Source: Desulfuromonadales bacterium (GTDB lineage Bacteria; Desulfobacterota; Desulfuromonadia; Geobacterales; Pseudopelobacteraceae). Taken from it: 51,861 nucleotides of DNA. Positions 41,893-51,088 of the stretch are shown piece after piece. A program made the position numbers and the translations under genes. The notes under the pieces were generated by a model, which saw only the letters and a list, made by a program, of their open reading frames with translations, was not told the DNA's origin and searched no databases. The first letter of the stretch is position 1; every line of letters starts with the position of its first letter. The stretch covers positions 1-51,861 of the forward strand of contig JACAAY010000026.1 in the NCBI GenBank assembly GCA_013377095.1. The letters are read 5' to 3'.

Positions 41893-42918
41893 TTACATCT
41901 TGTGACACCTGGCGCAGTCGTCCTGCACCGGAAAGGCATCCTTGCCCTTGTTGTGACAAGCGCCACAGGATTTGCCCTGTTCCATCTCCGCCATGGAGGT
42001 CTTCTGTACTCCAGTCTTATAGGGGAACAGCTTTGTGTGGCAGTCGCCGCATTTGTAGTTTTGCACGTGGTTCTCATGACTGAAGGTCGCATCGCCGGCT
42101 TCCGTTTTGAAAGTGATGCCGGGAGGCTTAAACCCCCGGTGACATTTTTCGCACTCCCCGGAAGAAGAAAAAACATCAGTACCGTTATGGCAGGCGCCAC
42201 AGGATTTGCCCTTGGCCATGTCGTTCATGGTGGTTTTGCCAACCACAACCTGATAGGGGAACAGCTTTGTGTGGCACTCCTTGCAGGTAAATGATTGGGT
42301 GTGGATAGAATGACCAAAGGTTGCCGGAGCGACTCCCTTCAGCTTGAAGCTGATATCTCCGGGTTTCATCCCCTTGTGGCAGCGATCGCAGTTGGCGGAG
42401 ACGGTGAAGGTGGCTTTGCCGTTATGGCAAGCACCGCATCTTTGCCCCTTCTCCATTTCAGCCATGGTCACGGCTTTGCCTTTGCCGGTTATGACCGTGC
42501 CGTTGTGGCAGCTTTTGCAGGCTCCTTTTGTAGCGATAAGATGGTTGGCATGGCTGAAGACGGTTTCGCCTGTCCCCTTAATTTTGTAGGTTACGTTGCG
42601 GACCTTGCCCCTGTGGCAGAGAACACAATCCTTTTCCGAAGCGACGCTGAAGGCTTTGACCCCACTGTGGCAGGCTCCGCAGGATTTTGTCTTTTCCATC
42701 TCGGCCATGGTGTAGTGGCGCCGTTCCCTGAGGTTGAAGATTGCATCGTGGCATAATTTGCAGTTGTTATTGTACTGACTGAGATGGGAGGCATGGCTGA
42801 AGACGACAGGGGCTGCATGCTTGAAGCTGAAACGGATATCTTTTATATCAGCTGCAATGACTTGGACAACCACCAGTAATAGAATCGTAACGGTCAGGAG
42901 GGGAATCCTCTGTACCAT
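41893..42918 (-). CDS. Dodecahaem c7-type cytochrome
   Basis: A 341-residue exported cytochrome with 12 CxxCH haem sites (CKLCH, CGACH, CVLCH, CKSCH, CGACH, CDRCH, CKECH, CGACH, CEKCH, CGDCH, CGACH, CARCH). They fall into four triplets, each with a repeated SH.NH/MAEMEKGxSCGACHNG layout, so it is four fused trihaem c7 domains. A signal peptide (PLLTVTILLLVVVQVIAA) directs it to the periplasm, where it could act as an electron wire or capacitor in metal respiration, as in GSU1996-type proteins of Geobacter. The ATG at 42918 has GGGAG upstream. Confidence 0.93.
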   Translation of the reverse strand: MVQRIPLLTVTILLLVVVQVIAADIKDIRFSFKHAAPVVFSHASHLSQYNNNCKLCHDAIFNLRERRHYTMAEMEKTKSCGACHSGVKAFSVASEKDCVLCHRGKVRNVTYKIKGTGETVFSHANHLIATKGACKSCHNGTVITGKGKAVTMAEMEKGQRCGACHNGKATFTVSANCDRCHKGMKPGDISFKLKGVAPATFGHSIHTQSFTCKECHTKLFPYQVVVGKTTMNDMAKGKSCGACHNGTDVFSSSGECEKCHRGFKPPGITFKTEAGDATFSHENHVQNYKCGDCHTKLFPYKTGVQKTSMAEMEQGKSCGACHNKGKDAFPVQDDCARCHKM

Positions 42919-42958
42919 GTTGGCGCTCCCTTGTGACGATGGAATCTTCATCAAAAGA

Positions 42959-42986
42959 AAATTACAATATCAGCACCGCTTGTCAA
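42959..42986 (-). promoter_or_regulatory. Promoter of the cytochrome gene
   Basis: On the minus strand TTGACA (42986-42981) and TAATTT (42964-42959) are 16 bp apart; an alternative TTGACC/TATTGT pair overlaps it. Confidence 0.5.
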
Positions 42987-43042
42987 AGGTCAAATTTAAT
43001 CTGCCCTGGACTGCGATGCTGTTCCATGTACTGGTTTTGCGG

Positions 43043-43071
43043 TTGATACACCCCCTCTCCTGTGGTATACA
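43043..43071 (+). promoter_or_regulatory. Promoter of nadC
   Basis: TTGATA (43043-43048) and TATACA (43066-43071) are 17 bp apart, placing the start about 22 nt before the nadC ATG. Confidence 0.65.
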
Positions 43072-43100
43072 GGGACACATTTCGACACCAGGCGGACAAC

Positions 43101-43925
43101 ATGCTGACACTTGACCGAATTATCGACGCTGCCCTGCGCGAAGACATCCATACGGGTGATATCACCACCCAGGCCCTGAGTTTGGGGAAACGATCTGCTA
43201 TTGCTCGCCTGGTTGCCAAGGAAGATTTTGTTCTGGCTGGCATCTGTGTTGCCGAGCGAGTTTTTCATTACCTCAACCCCGGAACAACCTTTACTGCCTG
43301 TAGCACCGACGGTTCTCGCGTCACGAAGGGGAGTGTGATTGCCACTGTGCAGGGAGATGCGGCCGACCTGCTCATGGGTGAACGGGTCGCTCTCAACCTG
43401 TTGCAGCGACTTTCGGGGATTGCAACTGTCACCGCTTGCTTTGTTGAAACGGTACGGGGAACAAAGGCGCGCATTGTGGATACCCGCAAAACCACACCGG
43501 GGCTGCGGGAGCTGGAAAAATACGCAGTCAGGGTCGGTGGTGGCAGGAACCATCGCACCGGTCTGTACGACGGTGTTCTCATTAAGGAAAATCATATCGC
43601 TGCTGCCGGCGGTATTGCCGAGGCGGTCAGCAGGACCAGGGCCTATATTCCCCACACGTTAAAAATAGAAGTTGAGACCGAGACATTGGCGCAGGTTGAG
43701 GAGGCGCTGGCCAGCGGGGCCGATGTTATCATGCTGGATAACATGAGCCTGGCCGAGATGCGCACGGCTGTGGCGCTCGTATCCGGTCGTGTTCCGCTGG
43801 AGGCGTCGGGAGGAGTCAATTTGGAAACGGTGCGAGCCATCGCCGAAACAGGGGTTGACATTATCTCGGTCGGCGCTCTAACGCATTCACCGAGAGCCAT
43901 GGATATATCGATGTTGCTTGAATAG
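43101..43925 (+). CDS. nadC: Nicotinate-nucleotide pyrophosphorylase (QPRTase)
   Basis: A 274-residue enzyme making nicotinate mononucleotide from quinolinate and PRPP in NAD synthesis. It has EDIHTGDITTQAL at the N-terminus, the DTRKTTPGLRELEKYAVRVGGG substrate loop, and LKIEVETETL, MLDNMSL and LEASGGVN barrel motifs. The stop lies inside a terminator hairpin. ATG 43101 is chosen; the upstream codons overlap the promoter. Confidence 0.95.
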   Translation: MLTLDRIIDAALREDIHTGDITTQALSLGKRSAIARLVAKEDFVLAGICVAERVFHYLNPGTTFTACSTDGSRVTKGSVIATVQGDAADLLMGERVALNLLQRLSGIATVTACFVETVRGTKARIVDTRKTTPGLRELEKYAVRVGGGRNHRTGLYDGVLIKENHIAAAGGIAEAVSRTRAYIPHTLKIEVETETLAQVEEALASGADVIMLDNMSLAEMRTAVALVSGRVPLEASGGVNLETVRAIAETGVDIISVGALTHSPRAMDISMLLE

Positions 43926-43956
43926 CCCGGATAGTCGTACAAGCCGGGCTTATTTT
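43924..43956 (+). terminator. Terminator between nadC and birA
   Basis: AGCCCGG and CCGGGCT pair around a 13-nt loop, followed by TATTTT. birA starts 20 bp later, so termination may be partial. Confidence 0.6.
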
Positions 43957-43976
43957 ATGTTCAGGGAGATCAGGTC

Positions 43977-44954
43977 GTGACCACCGCATCCGGCGCCATA
44001 CTCCGTCTGTTTCGTGAACAGGATGGCTTTGTCTCGGGTGAGACGATCAGCCGGGAGTTGCACGTATCCCGCACCGCCATCTGGAAACAGATCAATGGTC
44101 TGCGCAAGCTTGGCTATGTGATCGAGGCGGTTCCGTCTCGTGGCTATTATCTGAAGTCGGCTCCGGATGTGCTGAGCGTAGAGGAAATTGCGGCTCATCT
44201 AAATGCAGCGACTATCGGCAAGCATATTATTTGTCTTGGGGAAGCTGCCTCAACCAACAGTGATGCCTTTCGTCTGGCGGAACAGGGCGCGGATGAGGGC
44301 ACAGTGGTTCTGGCCGACAGCCAGCGTAGTGGTAAGGGGCGCATGGGGCGGGTCTGGTCGTCCCCGGCCGGGGTTAATCTGTACTGTTCGATCATCCTGC
44401 GGCCGGGTGGCATGCCCAACGAGGCGCCACAGCTGACCTTTCTCTCCGCGGTTGCCGTAGCGCGGGCGATAGAGCAGGTCAGTGGTCTCAATCCGGAGAT
44501 AAAGTGGCCCAATGACGTTTTGATAAATGGCAACAAGGTGGCCGGATTGCTGAACGAGATGAGCGCTGAGACCGATGGTATCAATTTTGTGATTCTCGGC
44601 ATCGGTGTGAACTTGAATATGACCGTCGAACAGTTTCCGGCAGATCTGCGCAATCCGGCCACATCGCTGTTGCTGGAGACGGGGCGACCGGTCAGTCGGG
44701 CCGCTTTCACCGCGGTCATGCTGAACGAACTGGACCGGCTTTACAGAGATTTTATCAGCCATGGCTTTGCTCCGGTGCGAGAGGAGTGGCAGCGGCGCTG
44801 TAACGCACATGGTCGCCAACTTACGGTGAGTGACGGCGGAACGGAGATCGCCAGGGGAATATTCGCCGGTATTGATGGATCCGGCGCCCTGCTGGTTCAG
44901 GAAACTGATGGGACCATCAACAGAATTCTCAGCGGAGATGTGAGGGTACTTTGA
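43977..44954 (+). CDS. birA: Biotin-protein ligase / biotin operon repressor
   Basis: A 325-residue class II BirA. An N-terminal helix-turn-helix ([20 protein letters not shown]) lies before the ligase domain, which has [21 protein letters not shown] (biotinyl-AMP loop; GRG is GKG here) and [16 protein letters not shown]. The C-terminal SH3-like domain is at about 278-325. It biotinylates acetyl-CoA carboxylase and likely represses bio genes. GTG start with GGGAG upstream. coaX begins one base after its stop. Confidence 0.93.
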   Translation: MTTASGAILRLFREQDGFVSGETISRELHVSRTAIWKQINGLRKLGYVIEAVPSRGYYLKSAPDVLSVEEIAAHLNAATIGKHIICLGEAASTNSDAFRLAEQGADEGTVVLADSQRSGKGRMGRVWSSPAGVNLYCSIILRPGGMPNEAPQLTFLSAVAVARAIEQVSGLNPEIKWPNDVLINGNKVAGLLNEMSAETDGINFVILGIGVNLNMTVEQFPADLRNPATSLLLETGRPVSRAAFTAVMLNELDRLYRDFISHGFAPVREEWQRRCNAHGRQLTVSDGGTEIARGIFAGIDGSGALLVQETDGTINRILSGDVRVL

Positions 44955-44955
44955 A

Positions 44956-45720
44956 ATGCTTCTGGTAATCGATGTCGGCAACAGCAATATTGTTCTGGGA
45001 ACCTACGATGGAGCGCAGCTTATCCGCAACTGGCGTCTTTCCACCGACAAGTCACGCACCTCCGACGAATACGCGGTGCTTCTGCACAGCCTGTTTGCCG
45101 CGGCCGGGCTCGCTTTTGACACCATCCACGCCGCCATTATCTCCTCGGTTGTCCCGCCGCTCACCGGTGTGATGGAGGCCATCGCCCGTGATTTTTTCAA
45201 TCTGACCCCCTATGTGGTCGGGCCGGGCATCAAGACCGGTATGCCGATCCATTACGACAACCCCCGTGAAGTCGGGGCCGACCGCATCGTCAACGCGGTG
45301 GCCGGGTTTGAAAAACATAAATGTTCCCTGGTTATCGTTGATTTCGGAACCGCCACAACCTTTGATTACGTCAACGCAAAAGGTGAGTACTGTGGCGGAG
45401 CCATTGCACCTGGTGTGGCCATCTCGTTGGAGGCGTTGTTCCAGCGCGCCAGCAAACTCCCGCGGGTGGATATTGCCAAACCACCCCAGATTATTGCCCG
45501 CAATACGGTCAATTCCATGCAAGCCGGGATTTTCTACGGCTATGTGGGACTGGTTGATGAGATCGTCAACCGCATCAAGGCCGAGAGTAAGGATACACCC
45601 AAGGTTATTGCAACCGGAGGGCTTGCCAAACTGATTGCCCCCGAATCGCGCACCATTGTCGAGGTAGATGATTTTCTGACCCTGGACGGTTTGCGGATTT
45701 TGTATGAGAGGAACCGGTAA
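44956..45720 (+). CDS. coaX: Type III pantothenate kinase
   Basis: A 254-residue ASKHA-fold kinase for the first step of CoA synthesis. The phosphate-1 motif [18 protein letters not shown] is at the N-terminus. [16 protein letters not shown] (catalytic Asp), [13 protein letters not shown] and [11 protein letters not shown] follow. CoaX enzymes use monovalent cations and resist CoA feedback. The tight birA-coaX junction matches many genomes. Confidence 0.95.
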   Translation: MLLVIDVGNSNIVLGTYDGAQLIRNWRLSTDKSRTSDEYAVLLHSLFAAAGLAFDTIHAAIISSVVPPLTGVMEAIARDFFNLTPYVVGPGIKTGMPIHYDNPREVGADRIVNAVAGFEKHKCSLVIVDFGTATTFDYVNAKGEYCGGAIAPGVAISLEALFQRASKLPRVDIAKPPQIIARNTVNSMQAGIFYGYVGLVDEIVNRIKAESKDTPKVIATGGLAKLIAPESRTIVEVDDFLTLDGLRILYERNR

Positions 45721-45834
45721 GGATTTTTCGAGAGCGGCACCGAGTCGTGTTGGGTTAATGCGGTTGCGACAGGGTGTCATTCCCGTGGAAACGTTGGTGC
45801 ACCGATTTTATTTCATTCCAAAGGAGGAATCTTA

Positions 45835-47913
45835 ATGGGACGGTATGACACGAGCAAGATCCGCAATCTGGGCATCATTGCGCATGGTGGCGCCGGCAAG
45901 ACTTCGCTGGCTGAGGCAATTCTCTTTGACACAAAGATGATCGACCGGTTGGGGAGGGTTGACGATGGCACGGCAACCATGGATTTCGAACCGGAGGAAA
46001 TCAAACGCAAAATTTCCATAACATCGGCTTTGGACCATTGCGAGTGGAATGGCCATTCCATTCACATCGTGGATACCCCCGGTTATGGCAATTTCATCGC
46101 TGACACCCGCGCCTGCATGCGTGCTCTGGATTGCGCAGTGGTGATCCTTTCCGCCATCTCCGGTGTCAAAGCCCAGACCGAAGAAGTCTGGAACTGGGCC
46201 AATGAATTTGAAATCCCTCGCATAGCCTTTGTAAACAAGATGGACCGGGAACGAGCCAGCTTCCTGCGCGCCATCGATGACATGGAGAAGGCCCTGGGAG
46301 CCCGGGGAGTGCCCATTCAGATGCCGATCGGCGCCGAGGCGGATTTCGAGGGCGTCATCGACCTGATTGCCATGAAAGCCTACTTCTATGCCAAGGATGG
46401 CTCGGGGAGCTTCAACGAGGGAGAGATCCCCGTCGACTGTCTTGATGAGGCCAATCGCCTGCGGGAGCACCTGGTTGAAACGGTGGCTGAGGCCTATGAC
46501 GCCCTGACGGAAAAATATCTGGAAGCCGGGGAGTTGACCGAGGAGGAGATCGTGGACGGCCTGCGGGTCGGCACCATGAGAAACACCTTCACTGCCGTGC
46601 TGTGCGGTTCCGCCACCTCAAATATCGGTGTGGCTCATCTTCTGGATGCCATCTGCGCCTATCTTCCCTCTCCGTTGGACCGCACCAAAGCGGTGGGCAC
46701 AAGCCCAAAGAGCGGTGAAGTCATCGAACGCAGCCCCGATGAGACGGAGCCTTTTTCTGCGCTGGTCTTCAAAACTACGTCTGATCCCTACACCGGCAAG
46801 ATAACCATCCTGCGGGTCTATTCCGGTGTGCTCAATTCCGACTCGACGATCTACAACTCCAGCAAGGATGTGGATGAACGCATTGGTCAGCTGTATGAGC
46901 TTGAGGGGAAGAAACAGCATCCCATCAAGCAAGCAGTGGCCGGCGATATCGTGGCGGTTGCCAAGCTGAAGGAAACCGTTACCGGTGATACGCTCTGCGC
47001 ATCTGCCAAGCCAATCATCTACGAACCGGCCAAACAATTGCTTCCGGTAATTTCCTACGCCATCGAGCCGAAAACAAAGGCTGACGAGGACAAAATCCAC
47101 AGCGCCCTGCACCGTATGATTGAGGAAGAACCCACCCTGCAGTCGCACCGTGACGCTAAGACCCATGAAATGATAGTTTCCGGCATGGGCCAGGTACACC
47201 TCGAAGTAATTGTTGAGAAACTGAAGCGCAAATTTGGCGTGGACGTGGTTCTCAAAACTCCCAAGGTCCCCTATCTGGAAACCATACGCGGCTCGGCCAA
47301 GGTGCAGGGCAAGTACAAGAAACAGTCCGGTGGCCGTGGACAGTACGGTGATTGCTGGATTGAAATGTCACCAACGGCTCGCGGCGAGGGCTATATCTTC
47401 GAAGACAAGATCGTGGGCGGAGTCATTCCGCGCCAGTACATCCCTGCCGTTGACAAAGGTATCGCTGATGCCTCACAGGAAGGGTTTTTGGCGGGATATC
47501 CGGTTATTGACTTCAGGGTTGCGCTCTATGACGGCTCTTTCCACACGGTGGATTCCTCCGAGATGGCCTTCAAAGTGGCCGGTTCCATGGCCTTCAAGAA
47601 GGCGATGGAGGTTTGCAAGCCGGTACTGCTTGAGCCGATCATGAATCTCAAGGTGACCGTGCCGGACGAAAACATGGGGGATGTGATCGGCGACCTGAAC
47701 TCCCGTCGCGGCAAGGTCGTGGGCGTTGAACCCAAGGCCAACTCCCAGATTATACGGGCGGTGGTGCCCATGTCTGAAGTGCTGGCCTACTCCAATGACC
47801 TGAAATCCATGACCAGCGACCGGGGCATGTTCAGTGTTGAGTTTTCCCACTATGAAGAGTTGCCGACGCATCTGGCCCAGAAGGTTGTCGCGGATGCAAA
47901 TGCGGCAAAATAA
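45835..47913 (+). CDS. fusA: Elongation factor G-like GTPase (divergent paralogue)
   Basis: A 692-residue five-domain translational GTPase. The G1 loop is AHGGAGKTS (residues 16-24) instead of the usual AHIDAGKTT. DTPGYGNF, NKMDRE and the later domains (GMGQVHLEVIVEKLKRKFGV, GRGQYGDCWIEM, EPIMNLKVTVPDENMGDVIGDLNSRRGKV) are standard. It is not in a str operon, so it is probably the EF-G2-type accessory copy acting in recycling or under special conditions; the main fusA would be elsewhere. AAGGAGG precedes the ATG. Confidence 0.88.
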   Translation: MGRYDTSKIRNLGIIAHGGAGKTSLAEAILFDTKMIDRLGRVDDGTATMDFEPEEIKRKISITSALDHCEWNGHSIHIVDTPGYGNFIADTRACMRALDCAVVILSAISGVKAQTEEVWNWANEFEIPRIAFVNKMDRERASFLRAIDDMEKALGARGVPIQMPIGAEADFEGVIDLIAMKAYFYAKDGSGSFNEGEIPVDCLDEANRLREHLVETVAEAYDALTEKYLEAGELTEEEIVDGLRVGTMRNTFTAVLCGSATSNIGVAHLLDAICAYLPSPLDRTKAVGTSPKSGEVIERSPDETEPFSALVFKTTSDPYTGKITILRVYSGVLNSDSTIYNSSKDVDERIGQLYELEGKKQHPIKQAVAGDIVAVAKLKETVTGDTLCASAKPIIYEPAKQLLPVISYAIEPKTKADEDKIHSALHRMIEEEPTLQSHRDAKTHEMIVSGMGQVHLEVIVEKLKRKFGVDVVLKTPKVPYLETIRGSAKVQGKYKKQSGGRGQYGDCWIEMSPTARGEGYIFEDKIVGGVIPRQYIPAVDKGIADASQEGFLAGYPVIDFRVALYDGSFHTVDSSEMAFKVAGSMAFKKAMEVCKPVLLEPIMNLKVTVPDENMGDVIGDLNSRRGKVVGVEPKANSQIIRAVVPMSEVLAYSNDLKSMTSDRGMFSVEFSHYEELPTHLAQKVVADANAAK

Positions 47914-47935
47914 ATCGAATCGCCCGGCGATGTAG

Positions 47936-47973
47936 TACCAATCCGGCAGAGCTGAAAAGCTGCCGGATTGGTA
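47936..47973 (+). terminator. Terminator-like hairpin after the EF-G gene
   Basis: TACCAATCCGGCAG and CTGCCGGATTGGTA pair over 14 bp around a loop. No clear U tract follows, so efficiency is uncertain. Confidence 0.55.
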
Positions 47974-47996
47974 TGAATGAATACTGGAGGTTTTAT

Positions 47997-49058
47997 ATGT
48001 GTATCAGGCGCGTTTCAGGTGGCACAGGTTGGCTGGCACTCTCTTCGAATAGGCGCGGACATGCTCCATTTGCCATGATCTTTTTGTGTCTATTGCTGAT
48101 GACGGGAGTATGCTCCTGCGATCTGTATAAACCGCAGCAGGAGCAGAAACCTGCTGAACAACCTACTCAGCAGGTAAAAAAGCTGCCGCTGCCGCAACGT
48201 GGCGCTCAAACCCCGAGCGAGAGTTCCGCAGTCCCTGTGGATAAAAAAGAAGCAACTCCGGCTGCTGCCGTGGCAGCCAAACCTGATCAATCCACTGCGC
48301 CCGTAGCTCCGGTTGCAAAGCCTGCCCCCAAACCGACGGAGACGATCAAAAAAGCATCTACCCCGCCATCCGCTGAAAAAATGGCCTTGCCAGCCCATAC
48401 TGGAGCCAAGGAGCAAAAAGCTGTTGCTGCAAAGGGCGAGTTGAAGGGCATTCCGCAGGTGAAAAAAGATCAACCACCAGCCGCAGATAAAAAACCCCTG
48501 CCTGTCAACGGAACACCAAAAACGGCAGCAGTTATCAAAAAACAGGATCAAAAAGTAAAGTCAGCTGCGGTGCCTGAAAAGCAAAAAACTCTGCCGGCAT
48601 CTACCCGCAACTGGACTGTCGTTGCAGGTCCGTATCTGCTGGAAGAAACACTTGCCAATGACCTGGCCAAGGTCAAAAAAGCTGGAATTACCGCTACTGT
48701 CCAGCAGGGCAGTCGCAGGAAGAGTGCCATGCACCGCCTGTTTCTGGCCCAGTTCGATGACCGGGCAGCGGCTCAGGGTGAGCTGGATAAGCTCAACAAG
48801 CTTACTTCGGATGCGTTTATCCTCGAGCATGGCGGAAAACACACCGTCTATGCCGGTTCGTATCTCCTGGACAGCCGCGCCGCATCTGAAAAAGAACGTT
48901 TGGCAGCGGCCGGTTTTGCTCTGACCATCAAAAAAGCCGATGTGGCGATCCCTTCCAAGCGGTTATGTGCCGGTATCTACCATGATAAGTCTGCGGCGGA
49001 TGCAGCAGCAAAAAAACTGAAAAACGCGGGAATCAAGGATGTTCTGGTGCATCAGTAA
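47997..49058 (+). CDS. SPOR-domain protein with Lys/Pro/Ala-rich linker (probable lipoprotein)
   Basis: A 353-residue envelope protein. A basic start leads to a hydrophobic segment (about 27-40) ending in GVCSC, a possible lipobox. Residues about 45-200 are a Pro/Ala/Lys-rich linker. Two SPOR repeats follow: one starting at NWTVVAGPYLLEETLANDLA and the other at HTVYAGSYLLDSRAASEKER, the second ending AGIKDVLVHQ. SPOR domains bind glycan strands stripped of peptides at division septa. The ATG at 47997 has GGAGG 6 nt upstream. It is followed at short spacing by two genes ending in an MglA-like GTPase. Confidence 0.75.
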   Translation: MCIRRVSGGTGWLALSSNRRGHAPFAMIFLCLLLMTGVCSCDLYKPQQEQKPAEQPTQQVKKLPLPQRGAQTPSESSAVPVDKKEATPAAAVAAKPDQSTAPVAPVAKPAPKPTETIKKASTPPSAEKMALPAHTGAKEQKAVAAKGELKGIPQVKKDQPPAADKKPLPVNGTPKTAAVIKKQDQKVKSAAVPEKQKTLPASTRNWTVVAGPYLLEETLANDLAKVKKAGITATVQQGSRRKSAMHRLFLAQFDDRAAAQGELDKLNKLTSDAFILEHGGKHTVYAGSYLLDSRAASEKERLAAAGFALTIKKADVAIPSKRLCAGIYHDKSAADAAAKKLKNAGIKDVLVHQ

Positions 49059-49064
49059 GATTGT

Positions 49065-49970
49065 ATGTCAGGCAAGATAAAGCTGAGAATTTCTCCTGGT
49101 GTGGCGGCATTTGTCAAGCCGGGAGTGCCGAACGATGAAAAACTGCGCGGACTTGAAATCGCCGGTTCCATGATACCGGTTGATCAGGTGACGCTTCTGT
49201 TCTGTTTGATGCGGGACCCGGTCAGCCTTGTCAAAGATGCTGCCGCTGTTGCGTTTGGCCTGTTGTCTGCAGAAAGCCTGTTGACCTGTCTGGCTACGCC
49301 TGAATTGCATCCGTCACTTCTCGACGCCATTGCACGTGTCCACTATACGACTCCGGTTGTTATTGCAGCACTTCTGAGGTGTCCGGAGCTTTCTCCGGCT
49401 GCTGGCGAGTTCCTCAGAAGTGTTGCTGGCGTGGGAGATGCTCCGGATCTTGGCGAGGTTGATGACCGGCAGAGTAGTGGTGAGATCGGGACATGCGATG
49501 AACCGGATGGGGTTGATAGCGAAGGTCTGGAAGAAACCCCTGTTGATGGCGATGATGAGTACCTCAGTAAGTATCAGATGATACAGACGATGGGGATTAG
49601 CGAAAAGATAAAAATGGCGCTTACCGGTGACAAGGAGTGGCGTTCCATTCTGATCAATGACAATAACAAGCTGGTATCGGGCAGTGTTATCAAAAATCCC
49701 CGCATAACCGATGGCGAAATCCTTAAGATCCTCAAGGTTGGTGTGCAGAATGATGAAATAGTCCGCTTGATCTGCGCCAACAAGGAATGGGTCAAAAACT
49801 ACACTATCCGTAAGGCGTTGGTGGATTGCCCCAAAACCCCACTACCGCTCGCCCTCCGCTTTCTTTCATCCCTCAATGAAAAGGAAATTGCCGGATACGC
49901 CAAGAGTAAGAATATTTCGTCGGTAATTTCAACCCAGGCCAAGCGAATCATTCTGGCGAGAAAACGATAA
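49065..49970 (+). CDS. Hypothetical repeat-like protein preceding an MglA-like GTPase
   Basis: A 301-residue soluble protein. The N-terminal half (about 1-130) is helical and HEAT-like, with repeated 'LL-x-CLxTPEL / ALLRCPELSP' patterns. A long acidic linker (130-170) joins a conserved-looking C-terminal half: KIKMALTGDKEWRSILINDN, KNPRITDGEILKILK, ICANKEWVKNYTIRKALV and TPLPLALRFLSSL. This resembles hypothetical proteins of Geobacter and myxobacteria found near GTPase genes; no biochemical function is known to me. It starts 6 bp after the SPOR gene, with a weak ribosome binding site. Confidence 0.65.
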   Translation: MSGKIKLRISPGVAAFVKPGVPNDEKLRGLEIAGSMIPVDQVTLLFCLMRDPVSLVKDAAAVAFGLLSAESLLTCLATPELHPSLLDAIARVHYTTPVVIAALLRCPELSPAAGEFLRSVAGVGDAPDLGEVDDRQSSGEIGTCDEPDGVDSEGLEETPVDGDDEYLSKYQMIQTMGISEKIKMALTGDKEWRSILINDNNKLVSGSVIKNPRITDGEILKILKVGVQNDEIVRLICANKEWVKNYTIRKALVDCPKTPLPLALRFLSSLNEKEIAGYAKSKNISSVISTQAKRIILARKR

Positions 49971-49987
49971 TCTGCCCAGGAGTCGGG

Positions 49988-50881
49988 ATGCCGCTTGTCA
50001 ATCACGTCAAGAAGGAAATACATGCGAAAATTGTCTACTACGGCCCGGAAGGGGTAGGGAAGTCCACGTCGCTGCGCTATGTTTTCAGCAGGATTAGGCC
50101 GCATCTGCGTGGAGAACTGAAGAGCGTGCCCGCCACTGGGTCCTCATCATTGTTTTTCGATTTCAGTCCCTTTGAACAACCACTTTTTGGTGGCTACCGT
50201 CTCCGCCTTCACCTCTATACTCTCCAGGGGCGGGTAGTCAACCCTGCTGCCTGGAAGATGATTCTCAAGGGGATTGATGGCCTGATGATCGTTTCAGATG
50301 CCTCACCGGGAGGGATTCTCTCGGATCAGCAAAGTCTGACACAGTTGCGGGATCTGATCGGCAGCTATGGTGTTAGTTTGGATGGCATCCCCACCGTGCT
50401 CCAGCTTAATAAATACGATCTTCCAGCCCGGATTTCCGTCGAAAACGCGGCCAGGGAACTGGGGTTGGAGAGTTGTCGAGCCTGCTCGACATCAGCTTTA
50501 AACGGAAAAGGTGTGTTGGAAACGCTGACAGCCCTTTCACATCTTGTTATTGGGAGAATTGCAGAACGGGATGATGTCCCGCGAGATCGCACTGCAGATG
50601 CCGACGTCAGGACGGGGGAGACAGCTTTGGAAGATGTCCCTACGCCCGTCGCAGGGAGTAATGACGAAGTATTCTGGAATGTGTCCCGGGGGGACAAGCA
50701 TCATCAATCGGTTTCGTCAGAAGATTCGTTCAGATCCACTACCGGTGAGGTTAGCGTTGCAGACGATGGCGTGCGTGTTGAGGGGGGAACGGTGATGATA
50801 CCGTTGGATATACTCACTCCCTCTGGGGGGCGGCAGCGTTTTGTGGTGACGGTTGTGGTTGCTCTGGACGAGAAGCGCTGA
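49988..50881 (+). CDS. MglA-like small GTPase with C-terminal extension (Gln to Arg at 82)
   Basis: A 297-residue protein. The first 190 residues form an MglA-type Ras-like G domain: P-loop GPEGVGKST at 19-27, the LHLYTLQGRV strand at 74-83, ILKGIDGLMIVSDAS and NKYD at 141-144. In Myxococcus MglA the matching site is TVPGQ with Thr78 and catalytic Gln82; here Thr78 is kept but residue 82 is Arg. About 100 extra residues follow, with a charged linker and a terminal beta-rich piece (GGRQRFVVTVVVALDEKR). It likely acts in polarity or envelope positioning. It starts 17 bp after the previous gene. Confidence 0.8.
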   Translation: MPLVNHVKKEIHAKIVYYGPEGVGKSTSLRYVFSRIRPHLRGELKSVPATGSSSLFFDFSPFEQPLFGGYRLRLHLYTLQGRVVNPAAWKMILKGIDGLMIVSDASPGGILSDQQSLTQLRDLIGSYGVSLDGIPTVLQLNKYDLPARISVENAARELGLESCRACSTSALNGKGVLETLTALSHLVIGRIAERDDVPRDRTADADVRTGETALEDVPTPVAGSNDEVFWNVSRGDKHHQSVSSEDSFRSTTGEVSVADDGVRVEGGTVMIPLDILTPSGGRQRFVVTVVVALDEKR

Positions 50882-51019
50882 AAGCAATCCATTTGATTTT
50901 GCAGCACAGGCGACGAGCGAATGAAAATATCAAAGATTGTGAAGCGGAGAATGGATGTTGCGCAGTATTCCGGAACGGACTCATCACGTTTTGAGGCGCA
51001 GCCGTGTAGCATTACAAAC

Positions 51020-51048
51020 TTGTAAGCTCAACCGCTACGTGGTATATA
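51020..51048 (+). promoter_or_regulatory. Promoter of the cytidylate-kinase-like gene
   Basis: TTGTAA (51020-51025) and TATATA (51043-51048) are 17 bp apart, giving a start near 51055 and a short leader with AGGGAGGG. A 34-codon frame at 50921-51025 upstream has no good ribosome binding site and is not called. Confidence 0.6.
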
Positions 51049-51088
51049 GCGCAGCAATGTAGTGTAATCATGCAGGGAGGGTTGTTTT

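Noticed and set aside
43924..43956. Reading the nadC terminator as a sharp operon boundary before birA.
   Set aside because: The U tract is interrupted and birA lies only 20 bp on, so readthrough is as likely.
50921..51025. A 34-codon small ORF (MKISKIVKRRMDV start).
   Set aside because: Weak ribosome site, overlaps the promoter of the next gene and has no recognisable features.
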